NCBI RefSeq assembly: GCF_000428065.1
Contig: NZ_ATZF01000012.1
Span: 110,398-174,397 of the forward strand
Reading direction: 5' to 3'
Length of the DNA stretch: 64,000 nucleotides
Source of the DNA: Shimazuella kribbensis DSM 45090
Lineage (GTDB): Bacteria; Bacillota; Bacilli; Thermoactinomycetales; Thermoactinomycetaceae
Both the position numbers and the translations under genes were made by a program. Below the pieces are notes generated by a model. That model saw only the letters and a list, made by a program, of their open reading frames with translations, made no database searches and was not told the origin of the DNA. Below, piece after piece: positions 1-13,005 of this stretch; position 1 is the first letter of the stretch, and each line of letters opens with the position of its first letter.

Positions 1-3252
<3,252 letters not shown>

Positions 3253-3963
3253 TTACTTCTTCTCCCCTCGTTTTATCGATTTAACCCATTTCACTGTATG
3301 TATTGCTTTTATCCAATCATCATAGATGAGATTTCCCACTATTACCGTATCTGCCCATTTAGCCATCTCTTCTGCCTGCGATTGGCCTCTAATTCCTCCA
3401 CCATAAAATAGGCGAGTCTGCTTTAACTTCGATGATACTTCCTTTACCATATCTACTCGACCATACGTTCCGCTATATTCTACATAAAAAATGGGAATTT
3501 GCAACCATTCTGCCATCTGTGCATATGCGATTACATCTTCGATTTGAAGATTTGTGTTTGCATTTGTCCTTTTTGCTACTTTTGCATTTGGATTTAATAC
3601 CACATATGCTTCTAGCAACACCTTGTCCCATGGTATAAAGGAACCGAACCTTTTAATGGTTTGGTGATGCATGCCAAGAATCCATCTAGCATCCTCTGTA
3701 TTCAAGACAGTAGGAGTAAGATAAGCAGAAAAACCTGGCACAAGCGAGGTAGGTGTGGATATTTCTTGAAAACAAGGTACCAAACAATTCCGTAAACGGT
3801 ACAGAAGATTGGCAGTATTTGCAAAGGTTACATCATCTGTTCCACCAATTATAATTGCATCCGTACCAGATGTGGACAAGGCCTCTAGTGCTTCATCAGA
3901 AATGTTTTTTGCGGGGTCTAATTTAAATACATGTCTGAACTCTTCTATTTTTTCACGTAACAT
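3253..3963 (-). CDS. pcrB: heptaprenylglyceryl phosphate synthase PcrB
   Basis: PcrB is a TIM-barrel prenyltransferase that joins heptaprenyl diphosphate to sn-glycerol-1-phosphate, making an archaeal-type ether lipid in Bacillales. The protein shows the family signatures AIIIGGTDDVT near the N-terminus, YVEYSGTYG and FYGGGIRGQSQA. I place the start at the ATG at 3963 (236 residues): a GGAGG lies 7 bases before it, while the upstream in-frame ATGs at 3984 and 3981 overlap that Shine-Dalgarno region and have none of their own. The stop abuts the pcrA start, so the two are translationally coupled. Confidence 0.93.
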   Translation of the reverse strand: MLREKIEEFRHVFKLDPAKNISDEALEALSTSGTDAIIIGGTDDVTFANTANLLYRLRNCLVPCFQEISTPTSLVPGFSAYLTPTVLNTEDARWILGMHHQTIKRFGSFIPWDKVLLEAYVVLNPNAKVAKRTNANTNLQIEDVIAYAQMAEWLQIPIFYVEYSGTYGRVDMVKEVSSKLKQTRLFYGGGIRGQSQAEEMAKWADTVIVGNLIYDDWIKAIHTVKWVKSIKRGEKK

Positions 3964-4046
3964 TACAAAAACCTCCGCCATCATTATAACATTGCACGAA
4001 TAAAACCCCTAGCATAGACAATCCAATAACGAAAATCTCCATCTCT

Positions 4047-4085
4047 CCACTAAAAAAGAAGCGACTATGAAGTCGCTTCTTTTTA
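4047..4085 (-). terminator. Rho-independent terminator after yerC
   Basis: On the minus strand the yerC stop is followed at once by AAGAAGCGACT, a short loop, AGTCGCTTCTT and a T run. The stem starts at the stop codon itself. It separates yerC from the pcrB operon. Confidence 0.85.
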
Positions 4086-4379
4086 TTGTTTACCTTCTAG
4101 GCGATCCAATGCTAAATGGTAACCATCCATTCCATATGCTAGGCACCTTTTCACTCTGGAAATAGTCGCTGTACTTGCTCCTGTTTCTTTTTCAATTTGC
4201 GTATATGTACTGCCGTTTCGCAACATTTTTGCAACTTCTAGCCTCTGGGAAAGGGATTTTACCTCCCCAACCGTGCACAAATCTTCAAAAAATACATAAC
4301 ACTCTTCCATCGATTTTAAATTTAGAATAGCTTGGAACAATTGTTCCACTTCTCTTTTACTTAATTTATCAAGCTGCAT
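4083..4379 (-). CDS. yerC: YerC/YecD-family TrpR-like DNA-binding protein
   Basis: This is a small (98-residue) helix-turn-helix protein of the TrpR-like YerC/YecD family, found upstream of pcrB-pcrA-ligA in Bacillus. The second half contains the family core (GEVKSLSQRLEVAKML, then TYTQIEKETGASTATISRVKRCL), a TrpR-type DNA-reading element. The frame extends upstream to 4415, but I choose the ATG at 4379 because a GGAGGA lies 5 to 6 bases before it. The true ligand and targets of the family are not settled. It ends in its own terminator. Confidence 0.88.
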   Translation of the reverse strand: MQLDKLSKREVEQLFQAILNLKSMEECYVFFEDLCTVGEVKSLSQRLEVAKMLRNGSTYTQIEKETGASTATISRVKRCLAYGMDGYHLALDRLEGKQ

Positions 4380-4598
4380 AAAGGTCCTCCGCTTCCGCTC
4401 TATGTTTGATTGCATTTATTCGATGAATGCAAATAAAACCTTTCCACAAATATTATCAGATTTTTGCATCAATCGCACGATTTGAAAAATCCCTTTACAA
4501 AAACAAAACATAGTAATTCACTTGGATAACTTCATTTTTTTACGGTAAAGCAGTATACTGTTCTTATAACACAGTTCCTCCGAAAAAGAAATGGAACC

Positions 4599-5072
4599 AT
4601 GGACAATCAGCAACACCATAATGAACTCGTAGAAAAAATCTCTCACCTTGATCAGGTGATTGATCGGATCTACTCCCGGAGTTACTGTGACAACTACCGC
4701 AGAGAACAGAAAAAAGACTTGGTGAGGTACTTCCTTACACGTAAACTTCCGAAAAACAAAGAATGGATGTTTACGTACAGGAAGGTTGGTATCCCTATCG
4801 TCTACATTTCGAGGATGAAGACTCGCTACTCCCTGAAGGAGCGGCTGAGTTACATGATCGAGCTTTCCCACGCCCGCCTCTACTTTGTGTGGAAAGGTCA
4901 TCTCCCTCGTAAGTTCTCATCGGAAGAAATCGGTACGCGAATTTCGGTTCGTACAAAGGGAATTACCGTTCCTCACCGAATCCGGGAAGACACAGAAGAA
5001 CACAGAATCATGCTCCAACAGTTCAAAGCGGAAATGGAGCAGCTAGCCCGTCAAGCGCTTCTCATCCACTAA
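4599..5072 (+). CDS. orphan cassette gene C1, 157 aa, unknown function
   Basis: I do not recognise this protein. It is basic and probably soluble: a helical N-terminus (residues 1-45, rich in charged residues), then a central part that looks like beta strands with many aromatic residues, then a charged helical tail. Codons are mixed: many third positions are C or G, yet host-like codons also occur, so it looks partly ameliorated. A TATACT box lies about 45 bases before the ATG; the Shine-Dalgarno is weak. It stands alone between divergent host genes (yerC and ppiB) and is followed by a perfect GC-rich hairpin. It fits the cassette class described in the findings. Confidence 0.7.
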   Translation: MDNQQHHNELVEKISHLDQVIDRIYSRSYCDNYRREQKKDLVRYFLTRKLPKNKEWMFTYRKVGIPIVYISRMKTRYSLKERLSYMIELSHARLYFVWKGHLPRKFSSEEIGTRISVRTKGITVPHRIREDTEEHRIMLQQFKAEMEQLARQALLIH

Positions 5073-5111
5073 TTGCGCAAAACAAGAAAGCAGAAAATAA
5101 ATGCTTTCCTC

Positions 5112-5141
5112 GTCGGCCAGAAGCTTTTGCTTCTGGCCGAC
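5112..5141 (+). terminator. GC-rich hairpin ending cassette C1
   Basis: A perfect 13-bp inverted repeat (GTCGGCCAGAAGC / GCTTCTGGCCGAC) with a TTTT loop stands 40 bp after C1. It has no T run after it. Its stem core CGGCCAGA is shared with the hairpin after cassette C13. Confidence 0.7.
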
Positions 5142-5241
5142 ACGCATGTTAAAGACGATTTCATCGCCTATTCTGTTGTACCTATGAAACTATCTACAAA
5201 TAATGTTACAATAGACGATGATTACGTAAGGAGGGTATGAA

Positions 5242-5682
5242 ATGGCAGTCAAAGGAAAAATCACTCTTGAAGATGGAAAAGAACTCCAATTGGAATTTTT
5301 TCCAGAAGTAGCACCTAATACAGTAGCGAATTTCAAAAAATTGGCTGATGACGGATTTTATAACGGACTAAACTTCCATCGCGTCATCCCTGGTTTTGTA
5401 AGCCAAGGAGGATGCCCACAAGGAACTGGATATGGAGGAGCAGGATATACCATCGCATGCGAAACAGAAGGAAATCCTCATAAACACGTTCCAGGAGCAC
5501 TCTCTATGGCTCATGCAGGCAAAGACTCAGGTTCTTCTCAGTTCTTTGTCGTACATGAAGACCAAGCTCATCTAGATGGTGTACATACAGTATTTGGAAA
5601 AGTAACTTCAGGTATCGAACATGTACTTAGCATGAAACAAGGGGAAAAAATGCTAGAAGTTCAAGTTTGGGAAGAGAAATAA
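5242..5682 (+). CDS. ppiB: peptidyl-prolyl cis-trans isomerase, cyclophilin type (PpiB)
   Basis: A 146-residue single-domain cytosolic cyclophilin, the usual length for bacterial PpiB. The catalytic signature is present ([14 protein letters not shown] with the active arginine, then SSQFFVV and the [12 protein letters not shown] segment). It speeds cis-trans isomerisation of proline peptide bonds. No signal peptide is seen. An AAGGAGGGT Shine-Dalgarno fixes the ATG. The gene is monocistronic, with a clear terminator just after the stop. Confidence 0.95.
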   Translation: MAVKGKITLEDGKELQLEFFPEVAPNTVANFKKLADDGFYNGLNFHRVIPGFVSQGGCPQGTGYGGAGYTIACETEGNPHKHVPGALSMAHAGKDSGSSQFFVVHEDQAHLDGVHTVFGKVTSGIEHVLSMKQGEKMLEVQVWEEK

Positions 5683-5685
5683 TAC

Positions 5686-5718
5686 AAAAGAGGCTTCTTT
5701 CAAGAAGCCTCTTTTATT
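5686..5718 (+). terminator. Rho-independent terminator after ppiB
   Basis: AAAAGAGGCTTCTT, loop, AAGAAGCCTCTTTT with T-rich tail, directly after the ppiB stop. Confidence 0.9.
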
Positions 5719-5809
5719 TACAAAACATCTATCTTTTAACAAAAAAGTTCAACTTTGACCAAATACTTTGGATTGGTCATGATAATGATATACTTGTAAA
5801 GGCTTCTAA

Positions 5810-6055
5810 TTGGAAGCACCCAACAACCTATTAAAGGGGGTTCTAATCATATTTACTTATGGATTCATTTTCATTGTTGTCATTTGTATCTTTGCTTTTC
5901 TAGCTACTTTTCAATTGGGAAGAAAACAAAACAAGCAACACAATCAACATTATGATCAAAGTAGAAAAAAAATGTTGGGCTTGCTTAGTATCATTTATTT
6001 GGTTGTTATCGTAATCGGACTTGTATTTGTTTACTACTTCATACTTGCAAAGTGA
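5810..6055 (+). CDS. small two-helix membrane protein, 81 aa
   Basis: I do not recognise a family. Two hydrophobic segments (about residues 9-35 and 55-78) flank a basic, Gln/Asn/His-rich loop (KQNKQHNQHYDQ). The frame begins at a TTG at 5810 with AAAGG 8 bases upstream. A second AAAGGGGG lies downstream near 5835, but no standard start follows it in frame. The 3' end overlaps the convergent rRNA methyltransferase gene by 17 bp. Confidence 0.55.
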   Translation: MEAPNNLLKGVLIIFTYGFIFIVVICIFAFLATFQLGRKQNKQHNQHYDQSRKKMLGLLSIIYLVVIVIGLVFVYYFILAK

Positions 6056-7412
6056 ACAGTCCTACCAATTCCACATGGCTCGTTTGCGGAAACATATCTA
6101 CAGGTTGTACTTCTTGCAGATGATAGCCATGTTCACTTAAATATTTTGCGTCTCTAGCAAACGTAGCTGGATTACAAGAGATGTAAACAATTCTTTCCGG
6201 TTTCATTTGTGATGCTGCTTCAAGAAAAGGCTCTTCACACCCCTTTCTTGGGGGATCTACAACAATCACATCTGCAAACAATCCTTCTTTTTGCCACCGT
6301 GGCAGAATTTCTTCTGCTTTCCCTAATTCAAACTGAGCATTTTTAATCTTATTCAATGTCGCATTTTGTTTGGCATCTTCAATCGCGGAGGGGACAATCT
6401 CCATGCCATATACTTTTTTTGCTTGATTTGCGAGATAGAGGGAGATCGAGCCAATGCCGCAATAAGCATCAATCACTGTTTCTCGGCCTGTAAGATTCGC
6501 ATAAGCTTTTGCTTGTTCATATAGTACTTCTGTTTGGATTGGATTCACTTGGAAAAAAGAATGCGGAGAAATAGCAAAACGAATACCTCCAATGGTGTCA
6601 TAAATAACGGGCATTCCCCAAAGTAACCGATTTTCCTTCCCTAAAATAACATTTGTTCGGGCAGTATTTATATTTTGTTGAACCGAGGTAATAATGGGGA
6701 AAGTTTGCCGCAGTTCTTTGACCAGCTCTTGAGCTGACGGGAGTTTTTCTCCATTGGTCACTAGTACAACCATCAACTCATTTGTATGTACTCCTTGACG
6801 AATAAGGATGTGACGTAAAATACCTTTGTGTGTTGTTTCATCATAGATGGAGATATGTAAACGTTCCACTATCTCTTTCACTTTACGGGTCAGTTCTGTC
6901 TGTAGTTCGTTCTGAATGAAACAAGTCTCCATATCTACTACTTGGTGTGTACCAAGTTGATAAAAACCTGCGACTACTTTACCTTCAACTGTTGCAAAGG
7001 GAATCTGGACCTTATTGCGATAACTCCAAGGATGTTCCATTCCTTTCATAGGGTGAATGGTAACATCAGTAAGTAAACCAATCCGTTCTAACTGATCTAC
7101 TACTTGTTGGTATTTCAATTTCAATTCTTCTGTATAGGATATGTGCTGCAACTGACAACCACCACAACTGTCAAAATGAGGACAAATTGGTTCGATGCGC
7201 TCGGCATGAGCAGTTAGTACCTCCAACAGTTCCCCTTCTGCAAATGTTTTTTTTACTTTTGTAATGCGTATTTTTACTTGTTCTCCAGGTAGGGCTCCTC
7301 CAATAAATACAGCAAATCCTTCATATCTGCCTACTCCTGTCCCACTATGACCAAATCCATGGACGGTACATTCAATTATTTGTCCTTTCTGGACAGGGGG
7401 CTTTTGCCTCAT
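6039..7412 (-). CDS. rlmD: 23S rRNA (uracil-C5)-methyltransferase, RlmD/RlmCD family
   Basis: The 457-residue protein has an N-terminal TRAM domain, an iron-sulfur cysteine cluster in CPHFDSCGGCQLQH, and a C-terminal SAM-dependent methyltransferase domain (DAYCGIGSISLYLA). The catalytic region is VIVVDPPRKGCEEP and YISCNPATFARD, with the nucleophilic Cys in SCNP. It methylates one or both uracils (U747/U1939, E. coli numbering) of 23S rRNA; which site cannot be told here. I prefer the ATG at 7412, spaced 9 bases from AGGAG, over a TTG three codons upstream that abuts it. It lies 3' of the chelatase gene on the same strand. Confidence 0.92.
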   Translation of the reverse strand: MRQKPPVQKGQIIECTVHGFGHSGTGVGRYEGFAVFIGGALPGEQVKIRITKVKKTFAEGELLEVLTAHAERIEPICPHFDSCGGCQLQHISYTEELKLKYQQVVDQLERIGLLTDVTIHPMKGMEHPWSYRNKVQIPFATVEGKVVAGFYQLGTHQVVDMETCFIQNELQTELTRKVKEIVERLHISIYDETTHKGILRHILIRQGVHTNELMVVLVTNGEKLPSAQELVKELRQTFPIITSVQQNINTARTNVILGKENRLLWGMPVIYDTIGGIRFAISPHSFFQVNPIQTEVLYEQAKAYANLTGRETVIDAYCGIGSISLYLANQAKKVYGMEIVPSAIEDAKQNATLNKIKNAQFELGKAEEILPRWQKEGLFADVIVVDPPRKGCEEPFLEAASQMKPERIVYISCNPATFARDAKYLSEHGYHLQEVQPVDMFPQTSHVELVGLFTLQV

Positions 7413-7424
7413 CTTTCGCAACTC

Positions 7425-8174
7425 CTATATGGATAAATTTTCACGAGATACAGTTTCAATCCATCTTCCTACATTTTCATGTGGCAAATACGCTTTTCCG
7501 TCATAACGATAGGATAAGCCTTCCACGCGTCCGGGAATTTTCTTTTTTGTAAAATATCCTTCGCTTAAAAACAAAGGCAGGAGGAGAACTGGATCTTTGC
7601 TACTTTCTTCTTCTAACCGAGTTCGCAAATTATCTGGCAGCGTAAAAGCATAAGAGATAGATTTAGCATTTAGTTTCGCTTGCAACTGAGTAGCGATACC
7701 ATTTGCCACTTTTTCCCATTCAACTTGGAACCAAGGAAGATTGCTACCATGTCCTACAAGTAAAATTCTTTCATTAGCTATATCTGTTGACAATGCAGTA
7801 GCTCGTTCGGCCAAAATATCTAAAATAAAAGGATGATCATTCATAGGAGCTAGTAGCTTTATAGAAGCTGTATGGGCAATTGGCTCTTCATCCATTTCCA
7901 ATCGAGAATTTGCCTGTAATCCCAACAAATACCGTATTTCTTCGATATGTGTGCTTCCAGAAGACACAAAGAGAGGGAGAGCTGTAATATTCGTTACACC
8001 CATTTGTTCCAATTGATGTATGCCATTTGCAATCGTTCGATCTTCTACCATTTCCAAAAAACTAGTTACTACAGGAACAGGTAAATTTACACGCTGAATA
8101 CATTCATCTACTTCACGAACCCAATTTTCGTTGCTCGAGCCATGAGCAATGACCAAAACCCCTTGCTTTTTCAT
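7425..8174 (-). CDS. CbiX-like sirohydrochlorin chelatase family protein
   Basis: A 249-residue protein with two CbiX-type repeats: the N-terminal one begins GVLVIAHGSSNENW with a metal/substrate histidine, and a second one has ILLVGHGSNLPW around residue 140. The family inserts Co2+ or Fe2+ into sirohydrochlorin. No sirohaem or cobalamin genes lie nearby, so the substrate is uncertain. The start overlaps the stop of the upstream membrane-protein gene by 4 bp (ATGA), so they are translationally coupled. Confidence 0.75.
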   Translation of the reverse strand: MKKQGVLVIAHGSSNENWVREVDECIQRVNLPVPVVTSFLEMVEDRTIANGIHQLEQMGVTNITALPLFVSSGSTHIEEIRYLLGLQANSRLEMDEEPIAHTASIKLLAPMNDHPFILDILAERATALSTDIANERILLVGHGSNLPWFQVEWEKVANGIATQLQAKLNAKSISYAFTLPDNLRTRLEEESSKDPVLLLPLFLSEGYFTKKKIPGRVEGLSYRYDGKAYLPHENVGRWIETVSRENLSI

Positions 8175-8506
8175 TCTTCTTTGTCCTCCCTTTCATCAAT
8201 TTTCCGTTGTTGGTAAGATAGCCAAGTGGACAAGGCATAGATTAAACTTAAAACTCCGATTGTAATATACACTATTCCGAGCATGGTAAAAGCAAAAATA
8301 GCATTACCCATCAGCACCAGAAATAAAAGTAAGTACATTCTGCGCGAAAAGGCTTGTTTTCGTCGTTCCATCCAACTAAACAAATGATAGAGCGACATGA
8401 TAAAAAATAGAACAGAAATTATCGAATTAGCAGATAGATAAACAACTCCTATAAAAATAAACAGAAAATATACCAAGTACGATCTTCTCCCCAGTCTCCC
8501 CAACAT
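8171..8506 (-). CDS. small membrane protein upstream of the chelatase, 111 aa
   Basis: I do not recognise a family. Four hydrophobic segments are visible (about residues 8-24, 26-44, 56-72 and 74-94), with a basic RRKQAFSRR loop between the second and third and a charged C-terminal tail. It overlaps the CbiX-like gene by 4 bp, which suggests linked expression, possibly a role in membrane or metal handling; that is inference only. Confidence 0.6.
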   Translation of the reverse strand: MLGRLGRRSYLVYFLFIFIGVVYLSANSIISVLFFIMSLYHLFSWMERRKQAFSRRMYLLLFLVLMGNAIFAFTMLGIVYITIGVLSLIYALSTWLSYQQRKIDEREDKEE

Positions 8507-8579
8507 GGAAACCTAAATTTCCTGTTCCATCTCTTTTCTTCCATTACGTATGTATACATCCATTATAAAGAATAGGAGA

Positions 8580-8736
8580 CAAGTAAAGAAAACTTGCCGA
8601 TTGGCAAGCCCTATAGGGCCGCCGCTAGAGGCATAGTTGCACTTATGCATCTCAGAATAGGGACAAGTCTCGCTACGTTGCTACTCTCCTAGTTTCGTTT
8701 TGCACCTCAGATAAACGTTATACTTTCTTATCTGAA
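8580..8736 (-). ncRNA. structured intergenic region, possible small RNA or leader
   Basis: The 300-bp gap between gatB and the membrane-protein gene has no ORF but is rich in inverted repeats on the minus strand. CAGATAA/TTATCTG (8708-8733) surrounds a TATAAC box. CCCTATAGGG lies near 8610, and CTTGCC/GGCAAG (8593-8608) is followed by TTTTCTTT, which looks like a Rho-independent terminator. This could be a small RNA or an attenuator for the chelatase pair. I do not match it to a known riboswitch. Confidence 0.3.
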
Positions 8737-8737
8737 A

Positions 8738-8768
8738 AAAACTCGCCCCATTGAGGACGAGCCTTTCC
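8738..8768 (-). terminator. terminator after gatB
   Basis: On the minus strand CTCGTCC, loop, GGGCGAG is followed by a run of seven T, about 45 bp past the gatB stop. Confidence 0.8.
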
Positions 8769-8810
8769 CTATCATTCCGAAGAAGGACAAGTCCTTACCA
8801 GGCAAATATA

Positions 8811-10238
8811 TTAAGAACCAACTTGTTCACGTATCAACTGATTGACCAACTGTGGGTTTGCTTTCCCTTTGGTTGCTTTCATCACTTGCCCTACTAAAAA
8901 CCCTAGAACTTTGTCACGCCCGCCTTTAAGCTCTTCTACAATAGCTGGATTTGCAGATAGAACATCTGCAACGGCCGTTTTTAGAGCACCTTCGTCGCTA
9001 ATTTGCACCCAACCTTTTTCTTCTACAATGGCAGAAGGTTTATGTCCAGTAGCCAACATTTCTTTTAACACATCTTTTGCTATTTTACTACTGATGGTTC
9101 CTTTTTGAATCAAAGTGATCATTTCTGCAAGGTGGCTAGAAGTAAGAGGTGTATCTTTTAATTCTAGTCCTTCACTATTTAAATAACCAAGTACTTCAGA
9201 GAGTAACCAGTTAGAGGTAAGTTTTGGATCTGCTCCTTTTGAAACAGTATCCTCAAAGAAATCAGCGAGCATACGGCTAGAAGTCAGCACACCTGCATCG
9301 TAGGATGATAAACCGAACTCTGACTTATAACGAGCAACTCGTTTATCTGGCAACTCGGGAAGCCCAGCTTGGATTTCTTGTTTCCAAGCTTCATCAATTT
9401 GCAACCGAACAAGATCTGGTTCTGGAAAATAACGATAATCATGTGCTTCTTCTTTGGAACGCATGATTTTAATGGTATTTAATTCTTCTGACCAACGAAG
9501 GGTTTGCTGAATCACTTTATCCCCATCGTCTAAAACCTCTGCTTGGCGTACTTCTTCGAACTCGAGCGCTCGCTCTACATTTCGGAAAGAATTTAAGTTT
9601 TTCAACTCCGTTTTGGTTCCAAATTGTTCTGCACCCACAAGCCTTAAACTAATATTTGCATCACAACGCAAAGAACCTTCTTCCATCTTTACATCGGATA
9701 CACCTGTATATTGAATGATGGATTTGATTTTCTCCAAGTATGCTTTCGCTTCTTTCGGAGAACGCAAATCTGGTTCTGATACGATTTCGATCAACGGAAC
9801 GCCAACCCGGTTAAAATCAACGAGAGAAGCATCTCCATCGTGTGTTAATTTACCAGCGTCCTCTTCTAAGTGTAAACGTGTGATCCCAATTCGTTTGGTT
9901 TCTCCATCTACCTCAATATCAATCCAACCATGCTCACCGATCGGTTTATCAAATTGGGAAATCTGATAAGCTTTAGGAGAATCAGGGTAAAAATAATTTT
10001 TCCGATCAAATTTCGTATCCTCTGCAACTTGGCAATTCAGTGCCATAGCAGCTTTCATTGCAAAATTAACTGCTTGTTTGTTTAGAACAGGCAGAACACC
10101 GGGATGGCCTAAACAGATAGGACACGTTTGGGTATTTGGTGGTGCACCAAAGGAAGTAGAGCAACCACAAAAAATTTTGGTGTTTGTTGCCAACTCGACG
10201 TGTACTTCTAATCCAATAACTGTTTCATATTTGCTCAT
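8811..10238 (-). CDS. gatB: Asp-tRNA(Asn)/Glu-tRNA(Gln) amidotransferase subunit B
   Basis: The 475-residue GatB kinase subunit phosphorylates the mischarged Glu or Asp on tRNA. It shows the family start ([14 protein letters not shown]), the zinc cysteines (CGCS ... CPICLGHPG), [11 protein letters not shown] and the C-terminal YqeY-like tail domain. It acts with GatA and GatC in the indirect route to Gln-tRNA(Gln)/Asn-tRNA(Asn). Its start overlaps the gatA stop by 4 bp. Confidence 0.97.
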   Translation of the reverse strand: MSKYETVIGLEVHVELATNTKIFCGCSTSFGAPPNTQTCPICLGHPGVLPVLNKQAVNFAMKAAMALNCQVAEDTKFDRKNYFYPDSPKAYQISQFDKPIGEHGWIDIEVDGETKRIGITRLHLEEDAGKLTHDGDASLVDFNRVGVPLIEIVSEPDLRSPKEAKAYLEKIKSIIQYTGVSDVKMEEGSLRCDANISLRLVGAEQFGTKTELKNLNSFRNVERALEFEEVRQAEVLDDGDKVIQQTLRWSEELNTIKIMRSKEEAHDYRYFPEPDLVRLQIDEAWKQEIQAGLPELPDKRVARYKSEFGLSSYDAGVLTSSRMLADFFEDTVSKGADPKLTSNWLLSEVLGYLNSEGLELKDTPLTSSHLAEMITLIQKGTISSKIAKDVLKEMLATGHKPSAIVEEKGWVQISDEGALKTAVADVLSANPAIVEELKGGRDKVLGFLVGQVMKATKGKANPQLVNQLIREQVGS

Positions 10239-11683
10239 GCTTTCACTCCCCCTAATGCAGGCAGTTGAAGACGACCTGCTGTTTGTTCAAATGCATGAGC
10301 AACACGTAGGACAGTCTCTTCTGCAAAGGCTTTACCAATAATTTGAAGTCCAACTGGGAGACCTTGTGCCAATCCAGCAGGAACGCTAATAGCAGGTAAT
10401 CCTGCTAAGTTCATTGGAATCGTACATATATCGTCCAAATACATTGTCAAAGGATCAGAAATTTTTTCGCCAATTCGATAAGCAGTCGTTGGTGCAGTAG
10501 GGCCAACGATCACATCGTGCTCAGCGAAAATATTATCAAAATCTTGCTTGATCAATGTACGCGCTTTTTGTGCTTTTATGTAATAGGCATCGTAATATCC
10601 AGAACTGAGTGCATATGTCCCTAGCATGATTCGGCGTTTGACCTCTGGCCCAAAACCGTTGCTTCGGCTTTGTTCATAAATATCAAGCAGATTTTTCCCT
10701 TGGCGAACCCCATAGCGAATACCATCAAAGCGAGCCAAGTTGGAAGAAGCTTCTGCTGGTGCAAGAATATAGTAGGTTGCTACCGCATACTCCAAGTTAG
10801 GAAGGGACACTTCGGATATATGTGCACCTAGTGCTTCCAATTGTTTTACTGCTTTTTCAATTTGTGCTTTCACTAGAGGATCTGTTCCTTCGCCTAACAT
10901 TTCTCTCGGAACAGCAACTTTCAACCCTTTGATCTCCCCTGTTAGAGCAGAAAGGTAATCAGGTACTTCTTTGTTCACCGAAGTGGAGTCCAATTCGTCA
11001 TGACCTGAAATCGCTTGTAATACAGATGCGGCATCTTCGACATTTTGAGTTATCGGGCCAACTTGATCCAAGGAAGAGGCAAATGCCACCAAACCAAAAC
11101 GAGATACACGACCATAGGTAGGCTTTAACCCAACAACTCCACAAAAAGCCGCTGGTTGGCGGATTGAACCGCCTGTATCCGATCCAAGAGCAAAGGTGAC
11201 TGCACCTGTAGCAACTGCTGCCGCCGAACCACCACTAGAACCACCAGGAACGCGATTTACATCCCAAGGATTCTTCACAGGATGAAAACTGGAGTTTTCA
11301 TTGGATGAGCCCATCGCAAATTCATCCATGTTCGTTTTCCCCATGATGATTGCATCAGATGCGAGCAATTTATTGACTACTGTTGCATTGTAAATAGGTT
11401 GATAGTTCGCAAGCAATTGACTTGCACACGTAGTCGTCAATCCTTCGGTCACTAAGTTATCCTTTACACCAGTAGGAATAGCTGCAAGGATGCCGCGCTC
11501 AGAAGTCGTAGACAGCTTTTGCTCTAGTTCTTTTGCTTTTTCGATTGCTCCTTCTTCATTAATAGCTAGAAAAGAGCCGATTTGAGGTTGTACTTCTTTG
11601 ATTCTATGTAAGGATTCTTCTACTATTTCTGTAACGCTTCGTTCTTTTTTTGCTAATTGACGATGTATTTCACGTATGGACAA
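10235..11683 (-). CDS. gatA: Asp-tRNA(Asn)/Glu-tRNA(Gln) amidotransferase subunit A
   Basis: The 482-residue amidase subunit frees ammonia from glutamine. The amidase signature is complete: catalytic Lys in GVKDNLVT, and the serines in the [14 protein letters not shown] segment and [12 protein letters not shown]. The frame starts at a TTG (11683) preceded by GGGGGA at proper spacing. It is 11 bp after gatC and overlaps gatB, the usual gatCAB order. Confidence 0.97.
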   Translation of the reverse strand: MSIREIHRQLAKKERSVTEIVEESLHRIKEVQPQIGSFLAINEEGAIEKAKELEQKLSTTSERGILAAIPTGVKDNLVTEGLTTTCASQLLANYQPIYNATVVNKLLASDAIIMGKTNMDEFAMGSSNENSSFHPVKNPWDVNRVPGGSSGGSAAAVATGAVTFALGSDTGGSIRQPAAFCGVVGLKPTYGRVSRFGLVAFASSLDQVGPITQNVEDAASVLQAISGHDELDSTSVNKEVPDYLSALTGEIKGLKVAVPREMLGEGTDPLVKAQIEKAVKQLEALGAHISEVSLPNLEYAVATYYILAPAEASSNLARFDGIRYGVRQGKNLLDIYEQSRSNGFGPEVKRRIMLGTYALSSGYYDAYYIKAQKARTLIKQDFDNIFAEHDVIVGPTAPTTAYRIGEKISDPLTMYLDDICTIPMNLAGLPAISVPAGLAQGLPVGLQIIGKAFAEETVLRVAHAFEQTAGRLQLPALGGVKA

Positions 11684-11694
11684 AGCTTTTCCCC

Positions 11695-11985
11695 CTATTC
11701 TTCAAACACCGCAGGAACGCGGAATGAGCCATCTTTTTGATCTGGTGCATTCAGTAATACTTTTTCTCTATCCAATGACGGTTTGATCGTGTCTTCACGC
11801 ATCACATTGGTAACAGGATAGACATGACTAGTAGGTTCTACATGATCTGTATCTAACTCATTTAATTTCTCCGCAAATTGGAGAATATCATTCAGTTGGC
11901 TAGTAAACTGTGTTTTTTCTTCTTCTGACAACGACAATCGAGCAAGTTTCGCCACATGCTCCACTTGCGCGCGGTTTATACTCAT
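11695..11985 (-). CDS. gatC: Asp-tRNA(Asn)/Glu-tRNA(Gln) amidotransferase subunit C
   Basis: A 96-residue GatC, normal length. It shows [16 protein letters not shown], a helical N-terminus, and the [20 protein letters not shown] belt that wraps around GatA. It stabilises the A-B heterodimer. First gene of gatCAB. Confidence 0.96.
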   Translation of the reverse strand: MSINRAQVEHVAKLARLSLSEEEKTQFTSQLNDILQFAEKLNELDTDHVEPTSHVYPVTNVMREDTIKPSLDREKVLLNAPDQKDGSFRVPAVFEE

Positions 11986-12164
11986 TTCCGTTCACCCCAA
12001 TATGTAAACATTGCCTCCAGTATAGCATAAGCAATACTTCAATTTATAGTTTTGTAATCTCAAATTCATGATTCTTCTCTTGATCTTGATACATTTATTT
12101 TCTCTATCGCTTGTCATATAATGAAAGTAACTAGGTTAGGCTTCTAGATCCCTATGGAGGGAAC

Positions 12165-12431
12165 ATGTTCTCACTGATTCTGCCGGTAGCCTTGATGATT
12201 TTCCTCTACTGCCGAATCAATAGGCGATTGGGGGTTCCTGCATGGGTCATCGTCATGTGCACCGCAATCGGAATTGCCATGGGCATGGGCATCACTGCAC
12301 GAGAGGGACATGACAAGGTCGACCAGTACCTGCTCGCAGGCCTGATCGGCTGGATCATCGGTCTGACCGCGCTGATCAACAGGAAGCTTGTCAGCCAGTA
12401 CGCCTTCTTCTGGCGCAAGACGGCCAAGTAA
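12165..12431 (+). CDS. orphan cassette gene C2, 88-aa membrane protein
   Basis: No family is recognised. Three hydrophobic helices (about residues 2-16, 24-43 and 55-73) are joined by short basic loops; the C-terminus is basic (FFWRKTAK). Codons are strongly G/C-ending (runs of ATC, GCC, CTG), unlike the host. A TATAAT box lies about 48 bases before the ATG and a GGAGGG sits 3 bases before it. It stands alone in the gap before the MBL gene, in tandem with C3 but with its own hairpin between them. Confidence 0.72.
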   Translation: MFSLILPVALMIFLYCRINRRLGVPAWVIVMCTAIGIAMGMGITAREGHDKVDQYLLAGLIGWIIGLTALINRKLVSQYAFFWRKTAK

Positions 12432-12439
12432 GACGCGAA

Positions 12440-12473
12440 CCGCCCCTTCTGAGCACCAGCTCAGGAGGGGCGG
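12440..12473 (+). terminator. GC-rich hairpin ending cassette C2
   Basis: CCGCCCCT-CTGAGC / GCTCAG-AGGGGCGG with an ACC-type loop, 8 bp past the stop, followed by GTGTTTTA. Confidence 0.72.
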
Positions 12474-12606
12474 CGTGTTTTATACCATTCATCGCTCCTT
12501 CCCTTCATTCATCCCCCCACTTTGTTTTCTAATTTTCACGCATTTCTTTTTATTCCTACTTTGTTTAGAATGGTAATAAGTCCACAACTCGAACAATGGG
12601 GTTCAC

Positions 12607-12972
12607 ATGAGGACAAAATCGGAGGTAGTAGAAACCCTACTCAACACCGTGATCGAGACGGCCAGAGACAACCCCGACAGGGGCCAGGTCGAACTCCGTC
12701 CCGCAGTCGTCATCGCGTTCAAGAGCTGCTCAGAAGAGTTCTTCTATGTTCAGTACGAACAGACCGAGCAGGAAATTCACCAGCTCGACCTGTTTCGGCT
12801 GATCTGGGTATCCCTCGTGCTTCACAAGAGCAACGTGTTGCCCGAGTCGGTGGTTACTGCAATCCGTGCATACGACGGATACGATGGTCCCGGTAACGGT
12901 GACCTCACTACCGCTCGAAGGGAATTCATCGTGGCGCTCCGCGAAGTGTACGACTGGAAACTCATCGGGTAA
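12607..12972 (+). CDS. orphan cassette gene C3, 121 aa, unknown function
   Basis: Not recognised. The protein is soluble and acidic, with predicted helices at residues 4-20 and 58-88 and a Gly/Asp-rich loop near residues 89-98 (YDGYDGPGNG). Codon choice is strongly G/C-ending. A TAGAAT box lies about 30 bases before the ATG, with only GGGG as a weak Shine-Dalgarno. It follows C2 but is separated by the C2 hairpin, so each is its own unit. It ends in a perfect hairpin. Confidence 0.7.
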   Translation: MRTKSEVVETLLNTVIETARDNPDRGQVELRPAVVIAFKSCSEEFFYVQYEQTEQEIHQLDLFRLIWVSLVLHKSNVLPESVVTAIRAYDGYDGPGNGDLTTARREFIVALREVYDWKLIG

Positions 12973-13005
12973 GGAACAACCCATCCTCTGCTAGAGGATA
13001 AAAAA

